Shown piece after piece: positions 52,230-60,686 of a stretch of 64,000 bases of DNA; position 1 is the stretch's first letter, and each line of letters opens with the position of its first letter. Position numbers and translations under genes: made by a program. This DNA is from Streptomyces sp. NBC_01314 (lineage in GTDB: Bacteria > Actinomycetota > Actinomycetes > Streptomycetales > Streptomycetaceae): contig NZ_CP108394.1 of assembly GCF_041435215.1 (NCBI RefSeq), positions 10,168,001 through 10,232,000 on the forward strand. Direction: 5' to 3'. The notes beneath the pieces are model-generated. The model was given only the letters and a program-made list of their open reading frames with translations. It had not been told where the DNA came from and searched no databases.

Positions 52230-52640
52230 TCACTCCTTCCGGTACGCGTACGCCTCCGAAGCCGCGGCAGCCACCGCCGCGAGGTCCGCGCCCGTCGAGG
52301 CCGTGACGACCGCGGCGACGGCGCCCTCGACGAACGGGGCGTCGACCAGGCGGGTGTCCGCGGGGAGTTCGTCGCCCTCGGCGAGGAGGGCCTTCACGGT
52401 GAGGACCGCGCTGCCGAGATCGGCGAGGACCGCGACGCCGGCGCCCCGGTCGACGGAGGCGGCCGCCGCCGAGATCAACTCGGCGCTGGTGCCCAGGCCG
52501 CCGTCCTCGGTTCCGCCGGCCGGGGCGACGGGAACGGCGGCGCCCGCACCGGTGAGCCCCTTCGCCAGTTCGGCGACCGAGGCGGCGACGGCGGCACTGT
52601 GCGACACCAGCACGATGCCGACCGGCTCTACGTCAGGCAT
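52230..52640 (-). CDS. dhaM: Dihydroxyacetone kinase phosphotransfer subunit DhaM
   Basis: A 136-residue PTS EIIA-mannose-like protein. It would accept phosphate from HPr on the His of GIVLVSHSAAVAAS (about residue 14) and pass it to DhaL-bound ADP. The short form lacks the fused HPr and EI domains seen in enterobacterial DhaM. Its start overlaps the dhaL end by 8 bp, so translation is coupled. Start at MPDVEPVG. Confidence 0.9.
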   Translation of the reverse strand: MPDVEPVGIVLVSHSAAVAASVAELAKGLTGAGAAVPVAPAGGTEDGGLGTSAELISAAAASVDRGAGVAVLADLGSAVLTVKALLAEGDELPADTRLVDAPFVEGAVAAVVTASTGADLAAVAAAASEAYAYRKE

Positions 52641-53250
52641 CGGTGGCCTCCGCACTCCCGGCGGCGGTGGTGAGGGCGGCGATCAGCAGCGCGGCGGACG
52701 TGGCACCGGGGTCCTGGTGCCCGATGCTCCGCTCGCCGAGGTAGCTGGCCCGGCCCTTGCGGGCCTGCAACGGCGTGGTCGCCAGGGCGCCTTCCTCGGC
52801 GGCGGCCCGCGCGGCGGCGAACGAATCGGCGAGCGCGTCGACCGCCGGGACCAGCGCGTCGATCATGGTCTTGTCGCCCGGCGCGGCCCCGCCCAGCGCC
52901 ATCACCGCGTCGACCCCGGCGCGCAGCGCGTCCGTCAGCTGAGCCTCGCTCACCTCGGCCGCGTCACCGAGCGCCTTTCCGGTGCGGCGCAGCAGGGTGC
53001 CGTACAGCGGGCCGGACGCGCCGCCGACGGTCGAGATCAGCTGCCGCCCGGCGAGCACGAGGACGGCGCCGGGCGTGTCCGTCGCCTCCTTCTCCAGCAC
53101 GGCCGCCACGGAGGTGAACCCGCGGCGCAGGTTACTGCCGTGGTCGGCGTCCCCGATCGGCGAGTCGAGCTCCGTGAGCCGCTCGGCCTCGCGTTCCACC
53201 GAGGCCGCGGTGGCCGTCATCCAACGACGGAAGAAGTCGGCGTCGAGCAC
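52633..53250 (-). CDS. dhaL: Dihydroxyacetone kinase ADP-binding subunit DhaL
   Basis: A 205-residue helical-barrel nucleotide-binding subunit. The Mg-ADP site is LDSPIGDADHGSNLRRG (about 29-45), with conserved Asp residues, and GGASGPLYGTLLR follows (about 77-89). DhaL transfers phosphate from DhaM to the dihydroxyacetone bound by DhaK. GTG start with GGAGA 5 bases upstream. It lies between dhaK and dhaM in one operon. Confidence 0.93.
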   Translation of the reverse strand: MLDADFFRRWMTATAASVEREAERLTELDSPIGDADHGSNLRRGFTSVAAVLEKEATDTPGAVLVLAGRQLISTVGGASGPLYGTLLRRTGKALGDAAEVSEAQLTDALRAGVDAVMALGGAAPGDKTMIDALVPAVDALADSFAAARAAAEEGALATTPLQARKGRASYLGERSIGHQDPGATSAALLIAALTTAAGSAEATDA

Positions 53251-53337
53251 GTAATCTCCTTGCCTGGTACGTGAACTGACAGACAATCAGGGTTGGGGCA
53301 GCCCGCGAGACCCTCCCGGGCGCGGCCGCATGCTCCC

Positions 53338-54330
53338 TCACACACCCCAGCGCAGTCCCGGCGTCCTCACCGGCGCGTCGTACAGTCGCAGCAGCTCCTC
53401 GTCGATCTGACACAGCGTCACCGACGCGCCGGCCATGTCGAGCGAGGTGACGTAGTTGCCGACGAGGGTGCGGGCCACCGCGACCCCGCGTTCGGTGAGG
53501 ACGCGTTGCACCTCCGCGTTGAAGCCGTACAGCTCCAGCAGGGGGGTGGCGCCCATGCCGTTGACGAGCAGCAGCACCGGGTTGCGCGGGCTCATGTCGT
53601 CCAGGATGGCGTTCACCGAGAAGTCGGCGATCTCGCGGGAGGTCATCATCGCGCGCCGCTCACGCCCCGGCTCACCGTGGATGCCGACCCCCAACTCCAG
53701 TTCCCCGGCGGGGAGATCGAAGGTGGGGCTGCCCTTGGCCGGAGTGGAGCAGGCGCTGAGGGCCACCCCGAAACTGCGGGAGTTTTCGTTGACCTGCCGG
53801 GCCAGCGCCTCCACCTGCTCCAGCGGCTGCCCCTCCTCGGCGGCGGCCCCCGCGATCTTCTCCACGAACAGGGTCGCGCCCGTGCCGCGCCGCCCGGCGG
53901 TGTAGAGACTGTCGGTGACGGCCACGTCGTCGTTGACGAGCACTTTGGCGATGCGGATGCCCTCGTCCTCGGCGAGTTCGGCCGCCATGTCGAAGTTCAG
54001 CACGTCGCCGGTGTAGTTCTTCACGATGAACAGCACCCCGGCCCCGCTGTTCACGGCCGCGGCGGCCCGGACCATCTGGTCCGGCACGGGCGACGTGAAC
54101 ACCTCACCGGGGCAGGCCGCCGACAGCATTCCGGGCCCCACGAACCCGCCGTGCAACGGCTCGTGCCCCGAGCCGCCTCCGGAAACCAGCCCCACCTTCC
54201 CGGCCACCGGCGCGTCCCGCCGCACCACCACCCGGTTCTCCACGTCCACGGTCAACTCGGGATGCGCGGCCGCCATGCCCCGCAACGCGTCCGCGACAAC
54301 GCTCTCCGCGACATTGATCAACATCTTCAT
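53338..54330 (-). CDS. dhaK: Dihydroxyacetone kinase substrate-binding subunit DhaK
   Basis: A 330-residue subunit that binds dihydroxyacetone covalently through the His of LGVGIHGEPG (about residue 218). Other family blocks are LVSGGGSGHEPLHGGFVG (about 47-64) and VKNYTGDVLNFDMAAE (about 103-118). AGGAGG lies just before the ATG. First gene of the operon dhaK-dhaL-dhaM, 87 bp upstream of dhaL. The product is dihydroxyacetone phosphate for glycolysis. Confidence 0.94.
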   Translation of the reverse strand: MKMLINVAESVVADALRGMAAAHPELTVDVENRVVVRRDAPVAGKVGLVSGGGSGHEPLHGGFVGPGMLSAACPGEVFTSPVPDQMVRAAAAVNSGAGVLFIVKNYTGDVLNFDMAAELAEDEGIRIAKVLVNDDVAVTDSLYTAGRRGTGATLFVEKIAGAAAEEGQPLEQVEALARQVNENSRSFGVALSACSTPAKGSPTFDLPAGELELGVGIHGEPGRERRAMMTSREIADFSVNAILDDMSPRNPVLLLVNGMGATPLLELYGFNAEVQRVLTERGVAVARTLVGNYVTSLDMAGASVTLCQIDEELLRLYDAPVRTPGLRWGV

Positions 54331-55175
54331 GGGTGCCTCCTGGTGGGAATATCGGATGAGTCGCTGACCGGCGTCTTCGCAGGTCGGAATGGGTTTGGGT
54401 CAGCTATTGATTTTTTGCGGTCGTGGCGGTTGCGGGCAGGCTCCGGCGGTACTGACGCCGACTCAACGCATGCTGAACATCTGTTGGAAGTATCGACCTT
54501 GCGGCAGTGAAGGTCACGCGCGCAGACGCGCGTGCGCGTCATGGGTGTGGGGCCGCTCTGCCGGATGCGCCGTGTGGGGGGTCGGGAACGAGAGGGCTTG
54601 CCGGAGACCCGGGCGATGGGTGAGGAGCCGGCATACGCCTTCAGGCCGCGGGCGTCGGTGAGGGAGGGCGGGATGGGCGGCGCGGACGCAGCCGGGGATG
54701 TCGGCGCGCGCTCGCTTCGATCGCGCGTCGGCGGGCCGCCGGGCGGGGTGGCGCCACCGGCCGGCGGCGTCGACTCCTACCACGGGCTCCGGTTCCAGCC
54801 GACCACCACGAGTCGGTTTCCGCATCCCAGGAGGGCATCCCAGGCACTGCCTGTTTCCGCAGTTCAGCGGGGATGGGACGGTTCCACTGTTGCAGGCGGG
54901 GCGGCAGCTGTTGTCGTGGATGCCCGGCGTCTTCGAAGCTCTGGGTGTCGCACCGGCCGAGGCAGAACGACCGCCCCGGCAGCAGCATGGCAACGACACC
55001 CACCCCGCACCTACGTACCGGGGCATCCATGTGTCCGAGTACCCAAGGTGGGCAGTCGGGCCGGCCGTCCTCGCACAGGACGCGGACGAGGTGACGACAC
55101 GTCGGCAGGCGTCTTCGGCACGAAGGCCGGAACCGCCCGAGAGCAACACATACGGATCAGAGAAGGAAGACGCAC
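54331..55175. other. 845-bp region without a convincing gene
   Basis: It holds the dhaK promoter side, a MerR-type inverted repeat at 54496-54514, and an ACGCGCG-CAGA-CGCGCGT hairpin just after it. Several GC-driven ORFs on both strands lack homology signals and ribosome binding sites. Confidence 0.5.
54496..54514. promoter_or_regulatory. MerR-type operator-like repeat, copy 1
   Basis: ACCTT-N9-AAGGT spans 19 bp, the spacing of MerR-family operators. It is embedded in a block GTATCGACCTTGCGGCAG that recurs almost exactly at 63863-63880. Confidence 0.45.
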
Positions 55176-55700
55176 ATGAACAGGAAGTCCCCCGCACACC
55201 GTCGTCCGAGCCGCCGCGCGGCCGTCGCTGCCGGCCTCGTCCTGGCTGTCGGACTCGGTGTGTCGACACAGGTGTCGGCGCAGGCGGCTGTCCGTGGCCC
55301 CGCAAAGGCGTCCACCGCCGCACCGCAGTCGGTCAGCGGCACATCCGGCCAGGCGGTGACCCGGGTCGCCGACTTCTACGGCGCGTACATCGACGCGAAG
55401 GGCGACTACACGGACCCGGACGTCACGCTGGCCACGGCGCTGCGCAAGCACTACCTGACGCCCGGCTTCGCCAAGCGGCTGGCGGCCTGGGAGAAGAAGA
55501 ACGGGGCGGACGGCGTCCTGCGTGCCCAGAACGTCCCGGCGCGGTGGACGGTGACCGACAACGGCTCCATGGGTCACAGCCATGAGGTCATCGTCACCCT
55601 GACTTTCGGCAGCGGGAAGACGACGCAGAAGACCAGGCTTTTCGTGCTGGTGGAGCGGTACAACCACATCGCCGACATCGAGACCACGAGCGCTCGCTGA
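55176..55700 (+). CDS. Small secreted protein of unknown function
   Basis: A 174-residue exported protein. A twin-Arg-containing signal peptide (RRPSRRAAVAAGLVLAVG, cleavage near AQA-AVRG) is followed by a compact alpha+beta domain (about 58-174). That domain begins VTRVADFYGAYIDAKG and ends VLVERYNHIADIETTSAR, resembling DUF3828-type or NTF2-like domains. I do not recognise a precise family. GAAGGA precedes the ATG. A perfect palindromic terminator follows. Confidence 0.78.
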   Translation: MNRKSPAHRRPSRRAAVAAGLVLAVGLGVSTQVSAQAAVRGPAKASTAAPQSVSGTSGQAVTRVADFYGAYIDAKGDYTDPDVTLATALRKHYLTPGFAKRLAAWEKKNGADGVLRAQNVPARWTVTDNGSMGHSHEVIVTLTFGSGKTTQKTRLFVLVERYNHIADIETTSAR

Positions 55701-55719
55701 CGGCGGAGCGGCCCTGTCC

Positions 55720-55745
55720 CGCCCTGTCCCGGCCGGGACAGGGCG
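55720..55745 (+). terminator. Perfect 26-bp palindromic terminator
   Basis: The sequence CGCCCTGTCCCGG is followed directly by its exact complement, 20 bp after the stop of the secreted-protein gene. Confidence 0.75.
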
Positions 55746-56000
55746 CCGGGGTGGGAGGTCGACGGATGCCCTCCGAGCAGGGCCGGGCGCCGTGTTGGTA
55801 CGAGCTGCCCGCGACCAAGGCAAGCGCGGCGGCCCATGGCCGTTGCTCACCTGCAACCAGGTCGCCCCGCCCGGCCGGGATGAACAGACCGCGGACAAGG
55901 GGCGCTTTCTCACGAGGGCTCCGGCCCGGCGGCCGGTTTCGGGCAGGGGCCGGACGCCTGCCGACCTGGCCCGCAGGCCGGAGAGGAAACGCGGGGGAAG
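55746..56000. other. Intergenic region with no recognisable gene
   Basis: Between the two terminators nothing is supported; overlapping ORFs are GC artefacts. Confidence 0.5.
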
Positions 56001-56037
56001 GCCGCCCCTCCGCACCGGAGTGCTCAGAAGGGGCGGC
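56001..56037 (-). terminator. Terminator of the small EF-hand protein gene
   Basis: GCCGCCCCT and AGGGGCGGC pair over 9 bp (extendable) about 20 bp after the minus-strand gene end at 56056. Confidence 0.55.
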
Positions 56038-56055
56038 TTCCATACGGGGCGGGTC

Positions 56056-56472
56056 TCAGCATTCGTAGAAGCTGATGTGCCCGTCACCGTTCTCGTCCAC
56101 CGAGTCGCCCCAGAAGTTGTTGTCCGACGTCCAGCCGTAGTCGTTGGTGCCCGCGACCCGGACGTACCACCAGACGTTGCCGTAGGAGTTCTTCTTCCAG
56201 CAGTGGAGGTAGATCAACTTTTCTTGGCCCACCCACCCGACGTTCCAGCATCCGTCCGAGTAGGGCCCGCTCTTGAGGTTGTAGCCGTAACCGTCGTTCC
56301 AGAACGTGTACCCGCGCCCTTCCCCGTTGGCCGTGGGAGTCCAGCACTCCGCCTGCGGAGCGGCTTGCGCGGACGGCGCGATCGCGGTGCTGACGCCGAA
56401 CGCCATGAGGACTGCGAGCAGGATATTCACGGCCGCTCGGACCGGGCGGTGCTGTGATGTGGTGCTCAGCAT
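56056..56472 (-). CDS. Small secreted protein ending in an EF-hand-like loop
   Basis: A 138-residue secreted protein. The signal peptide ends near AQA-APQA. The mature part has four cysteines (ECWTP, GCWNV, LHCWKK and the C-terminal Cys) and a Tyr/Trp/Gly-rich SH3-like beta domain (YTFWNDGYGYNLKSGPYSD, VRVAGTNDYGWTSDNNFWG). The last residues DENGDGHISFYE fit the 12-residue EF-hand loop exactly: acidic or polar ligands at 1, 3, 5, 7, 9 and Glu at 12. Function unknown; perhaps a calcium-stabilised surface or inhibitor protein. Confidence 0.78.
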   Translation of the reverse strand: MLSTTSQHRPVRAAVNILLAVLMAFGVSTAIAPSAQAAPQAECWTPTANGEGRGYTFWNDGYGYNLKSGPYSDGCWNVGWVGQEKLIYLHCWKKNSYGNVWWYVRVAGTNDYGWTSDNNFWGDSVDENGDGHISFYEC

Positions 56473-56650
56473 GAGGCGGTACCTCTCTGTGGATGACGTG
56501 GGTGTGCGGTCGCAGCGGGATTCCAGAGGACTGCTTTTCGGCGGCGGTCGTCTGGTTCCGTCTGGCCGTGAGTGAACGGGGCGATATGCGTTGACATGGT
56601 GCCTGACATGTTCATGGGCTTGTTGGCATCCCGTGCACGGCTGTTGGCAT

Positions 56651-57643
56651 TCAGCGCACTGCAGGCATGTCGGGGTGCTGGGTCTGGTGGCGGTGGGCGC
56701 GTGGTGTGATGCCGTACAGCGTCTTGAAGGCGCGGCTGAAGGATGTCGGCTCCGGGAAGCCCCAGCGTGCGGCGATCGCGCTGATGGACCGGGCGTCGAG
56801 GCGGGGGTCGGCCAGGTCGCGGTGGATGCGTTCCAGTCTGCTGCGGCGTATGCCGTCGGCGATCGTCGTTCCCTGGCCCTGGTAGAGCCGGTGGAGGTAG
56901 CGGACGGAGACCTGGTGGGCGGCGGCGACAGCAGCCGGCGTGAGGCCGGGATCCCCGAGGTGTTGCCGGATGAACGCGTTGATCCGTGTGCGCAGGACGG
57001 TTTGCTGCGATTCCGGCGGCAGGAGGTCCTCGGCCCGGGCGGCCTCGGCGAGCATGGCGCTCAGCAGGTCCAGGGTGACGTTGGCCAGGCGGAGCGCGTC
57101 GCATTCCTCGTACTGCGGCGCGTGGTTCATCAGATCGGTGAGGTAGTGGCGGAAGAGCGCGCCGATGCCCGTCTGTCCCTGAATGCGGGTCAGGGTGAGC
57201 TGGTCGAGGGTGTTGGAGTGCAGGGGCAGTCTGGCCCGGGGTATCTGCACGATCAGTGAGGAGACGTCGGGGCGGTCACGGGCGGCGGTTTGGGCCTGGC
57301 AGGGCCTGGAGGAGTCGTAGAGCACGAGATCGCCCTCGCCGACGTCGACGTGTCGGCCCGATTGACTGAGCCCGACCTCCCCACGGACGGTGAGCCACAG
57401 CTGGAACACCTCCGGATCACCTTGCCGGATCAGCGCCGGGGTCCGGCGCGCATGCATGGGCGGGTAGCTCTGTGCGAAGGTCTGGATGTCGCCCAGGTGC
57501 AGTGCCTGGGAGCTGGCGAGGAAGTCATCCAGGTGATCGCTGGCCATCATGGTGCGAAAGTGGGCCTGGGAGATCATCGCTTCCCAGTGGTTGAATCGTT
57601 CGGTCCCCGACAGATGTTCCGTCGAGAACGCCGTCCAGATCAC
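56651..57643 (-). CDS. AraC-family regulator, copy 1
   Basis: A 330-residue regulator with an N-terminal AraC-binding-domain-like region (FNHWEAMISQAHFRTMM, then a cupin-like half) and a C-terminal double helix-turn-helix (about 225-325). The second helix-turn-helix carries ISAIAARWGFPEPTSFSRAFKTLYGITPRAHR. This is the NimR/FeaR-like group common in Streptomyces. GTG start. It lies 164 bp downstream of a similar gene in the same direction. Confidence 0.88.
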   Translation of the reverse strand: MIWTAFSTEHLSGTERFNHWEAMISQAHFRTMMASDHLDDFLASSQALHLGDIQTFAQSYPPMHARRTPALIRQGDPEVFQLWLTVRGEVGLSQSGRHVDVGEGDLVLYDSSRPCQAQTAARDRPDVSSLIVQIPRARLPLHSNTLDQLTLTRIQGQTGIGALFRHYLTDLMNHAPQYEECDALRLANVTLDLLSAMLAEAARAEDLLPPESQQTVLRTRINAFIRQHLGDPGLTPAAVAAAHQVSVRYLHRLYQGQGTTIADGIRRSRLERIHRDLADPRLDARSISAIAARWGFPEPTSFSRAFKTLYGITPRAHRHQTQHPDMPAVR

Positions 57644-57807
57644 TGTCCCGCCAGTCCTCTCTCCTGAGGGCCCCAGTTCTCGCAGCCCTGTTCATGGACG
57701 CCCACGGGCGCCCCGATTTGCCCAGATCACCCGACCGAGAAATGCGGGACCAGGCAGCCAAATACATGCTGACCTGCGGGCCGGCGGAGTTCTTTGCTGC
57801 CCGGCCA

Positions 57808-58827
57808 TCAGATCGCCTGGCCCCCCAGCCGGAGTTGGCGGTCGCTGCACTGGTGGCTGTGGAGTCCCTCTTGCCGGTAGGTGCTCGGCGGGATTCCGTA
57901 GGCCCTGCGGAATGCGCGGGTGAATTCGGAAGCGTGGACGAAGCCCCAGCGTGTGGCCAGGAAGCCGATGGTTTTGTCGGCCAGTTGGGGATCGGCGAGG
58001 TCCCGGCGGCAGCGTTCCAGGCGTCGTTGCCGGATCCAGGCGTTCACGGTGACGCCCTGCGCCTGGAACAGCTTGTGCAAAAACCGCACGGAGATGTGGT
58101 GGGAGCCGGCGACTGCGCCGGGCGACAACTGCGGGTCGCCCAGGTTGCGTTCGATGAAGGAGTGGATGCCGACCATCAGCGTCTGGTGGCGGCTCTCGGG
58201 TGGAACGCCGTCTTCGGTGTCCGTGTGATGCGCGAGGAACGCGGTGATCAGGTCCACGGTGAGCCCGCCCAGACGTATGGCGTCCTGCGGTCGGCAGGTG
58301 TCGGACTCAGGTGCCAGTCGGGTCAAGAACTGTGCCAGGAGAGCCCCCATGCCGGTATTGCCCGGTAACAGCGCTCCGAGGAGGCGGTCCACCTTCGCCG
58401 CCGGAAGAGGAATCGCCGCACGGGGCACGTTCACGACGATCCCCTCGACCGGACCGTCGTTGTCGGGGAAGGCCGAGGCGTCCCATGGGTGCGTCGTGTC
58501 GTACAGCAGCAGGTCGCCGACCCCCACCAAGGCGTCACGCCCGCAGCGGGAGATGCTCTGCCTGCCTCGCAGGGTCAGGGCCAGGTGATACAGCTCCGGG
58601 TCGGACCGACGAACCAACGCGGGCGTGCGACGCGAGCGCAAGGACGGATAGGACAGCACTGCCACCTGAACGGCCCCGAGGTCCAACTGCCGGGCACAGG
58701 CCCGGAAGTCATCGGCATGGTCGCTGGTGATCTCCGTGGGCGCGAGCGTGTGTGCGGTCAACTCCCGCCACCACTCGAACCGATCGCCCACCGGCAGGTC
58801 CTCACTGCGCAACACCGTCTCGATCAC
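57808..58827 (-). CDS. AraC-family regulator, copy 2
   Basis: A 339-residue paralogue of the preceding regulator with matching layout: GDRFEWWRELTAHTLAPTEI at the N-terminus, LSYPSLRSRRTPALVRRSDPELYHLALTLRG in the sensor domain, and IGFLATRWGFVHASEFTRAFRRAYGIPPSTYR in the C-terminal helix-turn-helix. Shared blocks (SYP..R.RRTPAL..R.DPE, DLADP) show an ancient tandem duplication. Target genes are not evident nearby. Confidence 0.88.
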   Translation of the reverse strand: MIETVLRSEDLPVGDRFEWWRELTAHTLAPTEITSDHADDFRACARQLDLGAVQVAVLSYPSLRSRRTPALVRRSDPELYHLALTLRGRQSISRCGRDALVGVGDLLLYDTTHPWDASAFPDNDGPVEGIVVNVPRAAIPLPAAKVDRLLGALLPGNTGMGALLAQFLTRLAPESDTCRPQDAIRLGGLTVDLITAFLAHHTDTEDGVPPESRHQTLMVGIHSFIERNLGDPQLSPGAVAGSHHISVRFLHKLFQAQGVTVNAWIRQRRLERCRRDLADPQLADKTIGFLATRWGFVHASEFTRAFRRAYGIPPSTYRQEGLHSHQCSDRQLRLGGQAI

Positions 58828-59303
58828 CTGACCACCCCCCTCCCATCATGTCCTCATCAAGGGGTCGAAGGGCAGGCGGCACGCTCTGTTGAGGAGCGGG
58901 AGGGCGGGATGGGCGGCGGGGGCGCGGCCGGGGGATCGGGGCGCGTCCAGCCGGGCCGCCGTCAAGTGGTCCAGCCGCTACGACCACCTGCGGGAGGCCA
59001 CCCGGCCGAACCGCCCGTGGGGACGCGCACGCCCCACGTCGCAGTCATGTCGCTGCACGACTTTCAAGCGATCGTCACAGCCGCCGCCCACTACTGGGAA
59101 GAGGTTCAGCGTGATGCACGGCTCAGGCCCTTAACCGATGAGGCAGCACCTTGAGTTCACCCAGAACACACGGGTCGAAACCCTCCAGAAAGCCTGAACA
59201 CCCGTTGGTTCCCGACGAAGAACCCTCAGTTTCGCTGAACCCGCGGGACTCGCCGCCCCGGAGTCCTAGCCCGGACACCAGGGAACAAGTAACCCGACGG
59301 TAG
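58828..59303. other. Intergenic region with possible gene debris
   Basis: In this 476-bp gap two short plus-strand peptides have coding-like composition: SSRAAVKWSSRYDHLREA near 58950-59000, reminiscent of a transposase helix-turn-helix, and MSLHDFQAIVTAAAHYWEEVQRDA at 59047-59154. Neither is long enough to assign. Confidence 0.3.
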
Positions 59304-59687
59304 GTTTGGTTCGCGCTGGCCACGGCCTGCGTCGCGGCGGCGGACGAAGACCCCCCGCCCGTCACCAGGGACCAGGTCACCGGCCGTTGGAAGGGGGACT
59401 GCGCGGGGACGGGGGCGACGCTCGACATCGTTGCGGACGGCACCTTCAGTGCCAGGAAGTTCCTTGCCAACGTCGAGGGCATAGAAAACGAGCCACGGCG
59501 GGTCGACGGCACTGGACCGTGGTCCCTCTCCGAGGGCGTCGAGGGCGTCACCCCGCAGACCCTCAGGCTGAATCTGTACCACCGCATCTACGCACTGCAT
59601 TTCGTCCGCGACGGGAGCGAGTTGCGCCTGCGGGTCATCATCGACCCCGACGCCGGGCTCGACTGCAACTTCGAGAAGACGGGCTGA
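59304..59687 (+). pseudogene. Lipoprotein gene missing its start
   Basis: An open plus-strand frame after a TAG at 59301 encodes WFALATACVAAADEDPPP, a lipobox-like ATAC, then DQVTGRWKGDCAGTGATLDIVADGTF to LHFVRDGSELRLRVIIDPDAGLDCNFEKTG and a stop. The domain is the small beta-barrel seen in Streptomyces lipoproteins. No ATG, GTG or TTG start exists in frame before the Cys, so the signal peptide has lost its beginning. Codon bias is good, so decay is recent, or a frameshift lies near 59300. Confidence 0.6.
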
Positions 59688-59865
59688 CGCCCGGTTCGGC
59701 CGACGTCGTAGAACTCCGGGGCCAGGCAGACCCGCTGTGACACCCGCGTCACATCACCTCTCACCTGCCCGTCACGCCCGCCTACCGGTAGTTCTGTTGT
59801 GACGCTGCAGATGCTGCCCTGGATCGAGAACGCCGTGCGACGCCACCACGTCCTGTGCACTTGGC

Positions 59866-60603
59866 TCAGACGTGCTGCATCCAGATATTGGGCTCCGTAT
59901 AGGTGCCCTGGTCAGCGGACTGGTCGACCCGTAGCAGGCTGAGTCCTCCTGGGATCACGTAGTCACCCGTCTCTGGGAACACCATGCCGGTCCACTGCTC
60001 CCACTCGGCGATCGTGCCGGTCATGGTCTGCGACTGGGGAGCCGCCGCGAGAATTCGGGCGCCCAGACGCTGGTGGGTGCGGATCCATGGATCGAGGGCC
60101 ATGCCGTCCTCGCGGGTCCACCCCATGAACGCCTCGACCGACGCCAGCGGGTAGCGCGCCTTCAACGTCGGGCGCACCGGTGCGATGACCCGTGGCCATC
60201 CGGCGCCCTCGGCGAGCCGACGCAGTGCGTTGAGCATCTCCCCGGCCAGGCCGCGTCCCTTGAGTGACGGCGTAACGATCGCCCCACAGATCACCAGAGT
60301 GTCGGGGTCGACGCCATGCTCCCGGCCCTCGACGGCACGGATGATGGCCTGGGTGTAGCCGGTGGGGAGCGTTTCGGTCCGCCCGTCCCACCGGATCGGT
60401 ATACCCCAGCCGGACGCGACCGGAAAGCCCCGCTCATCCACCAGCGTGAGATCGAGGTCGGCGAACCACTCCCTGATCCTGCCGATGTACTGCTTAGCCA
60501 GCCGATCGGCTGTGATGAACTCCGGGAAACCCTCACTGAAGAGCTCGCGCAACTGCTCATCAGGCCACGTACGTGCGTCTGTTCGCTCAACGATCAATGT
60601 CAC
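59866..60603 (-). CDS. GNAT-like N-acetyltransferase
   Basis: A 245-residue protein. The opening VERTDARTWPDEQLRELFSEGFPEFITAD and central ICGAIVTPSLKGRGLAGEMLNALRRLAEGAGWPRVIAPVRP form a GNAT-like fold with the acetyl-CoA loop SLKGRGLAGEM (about 125-135). The C-terminal TGMVFPETGDYVIPGGLSLL block is typical of a group found widely in actinobacteria; the acceptor is unknown. The GTG at 60603 is preferred; an in-frame TTG lies 27 bases upstream. Confidence 0.75.
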   Translation of the reverse strand: MTLIVERTDARTWPDEQLRELFSEGFPEFITADRLAKQYIGRIREWFADLDLTLVDERGFPVASGWGIPIRWDGRTETLPTGYTQAIIRAVEGREHGVDPDTLVICGAIVTPSLKGRGLAGEMLNALRRLAEGAGWPRVIAPVRPTLKARYPLASVEAFMGWTREDGMALDPWIRTHQRLGARILAAAPQSQTMTGTIAEWEQWTGMVFPETGDYVIPGGLSLLRVDQSADQGTYTEPNIWMQHV

Positions 60604-60686
60604 GGGCCCGTTTATAGCGCACCCTCCCAAGCCGAGCGATGAAGTTCAGCCCCATGACTTCGGCAGAGTCGCCTGACGATTCGTGA

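Noticed and set aside
54532..55179. 215-codon plus-strand ORF upstream of the secreted protein
   Set aside because: Arg/Gly-rich low-complexity translation without motifs or ribosome binding site.
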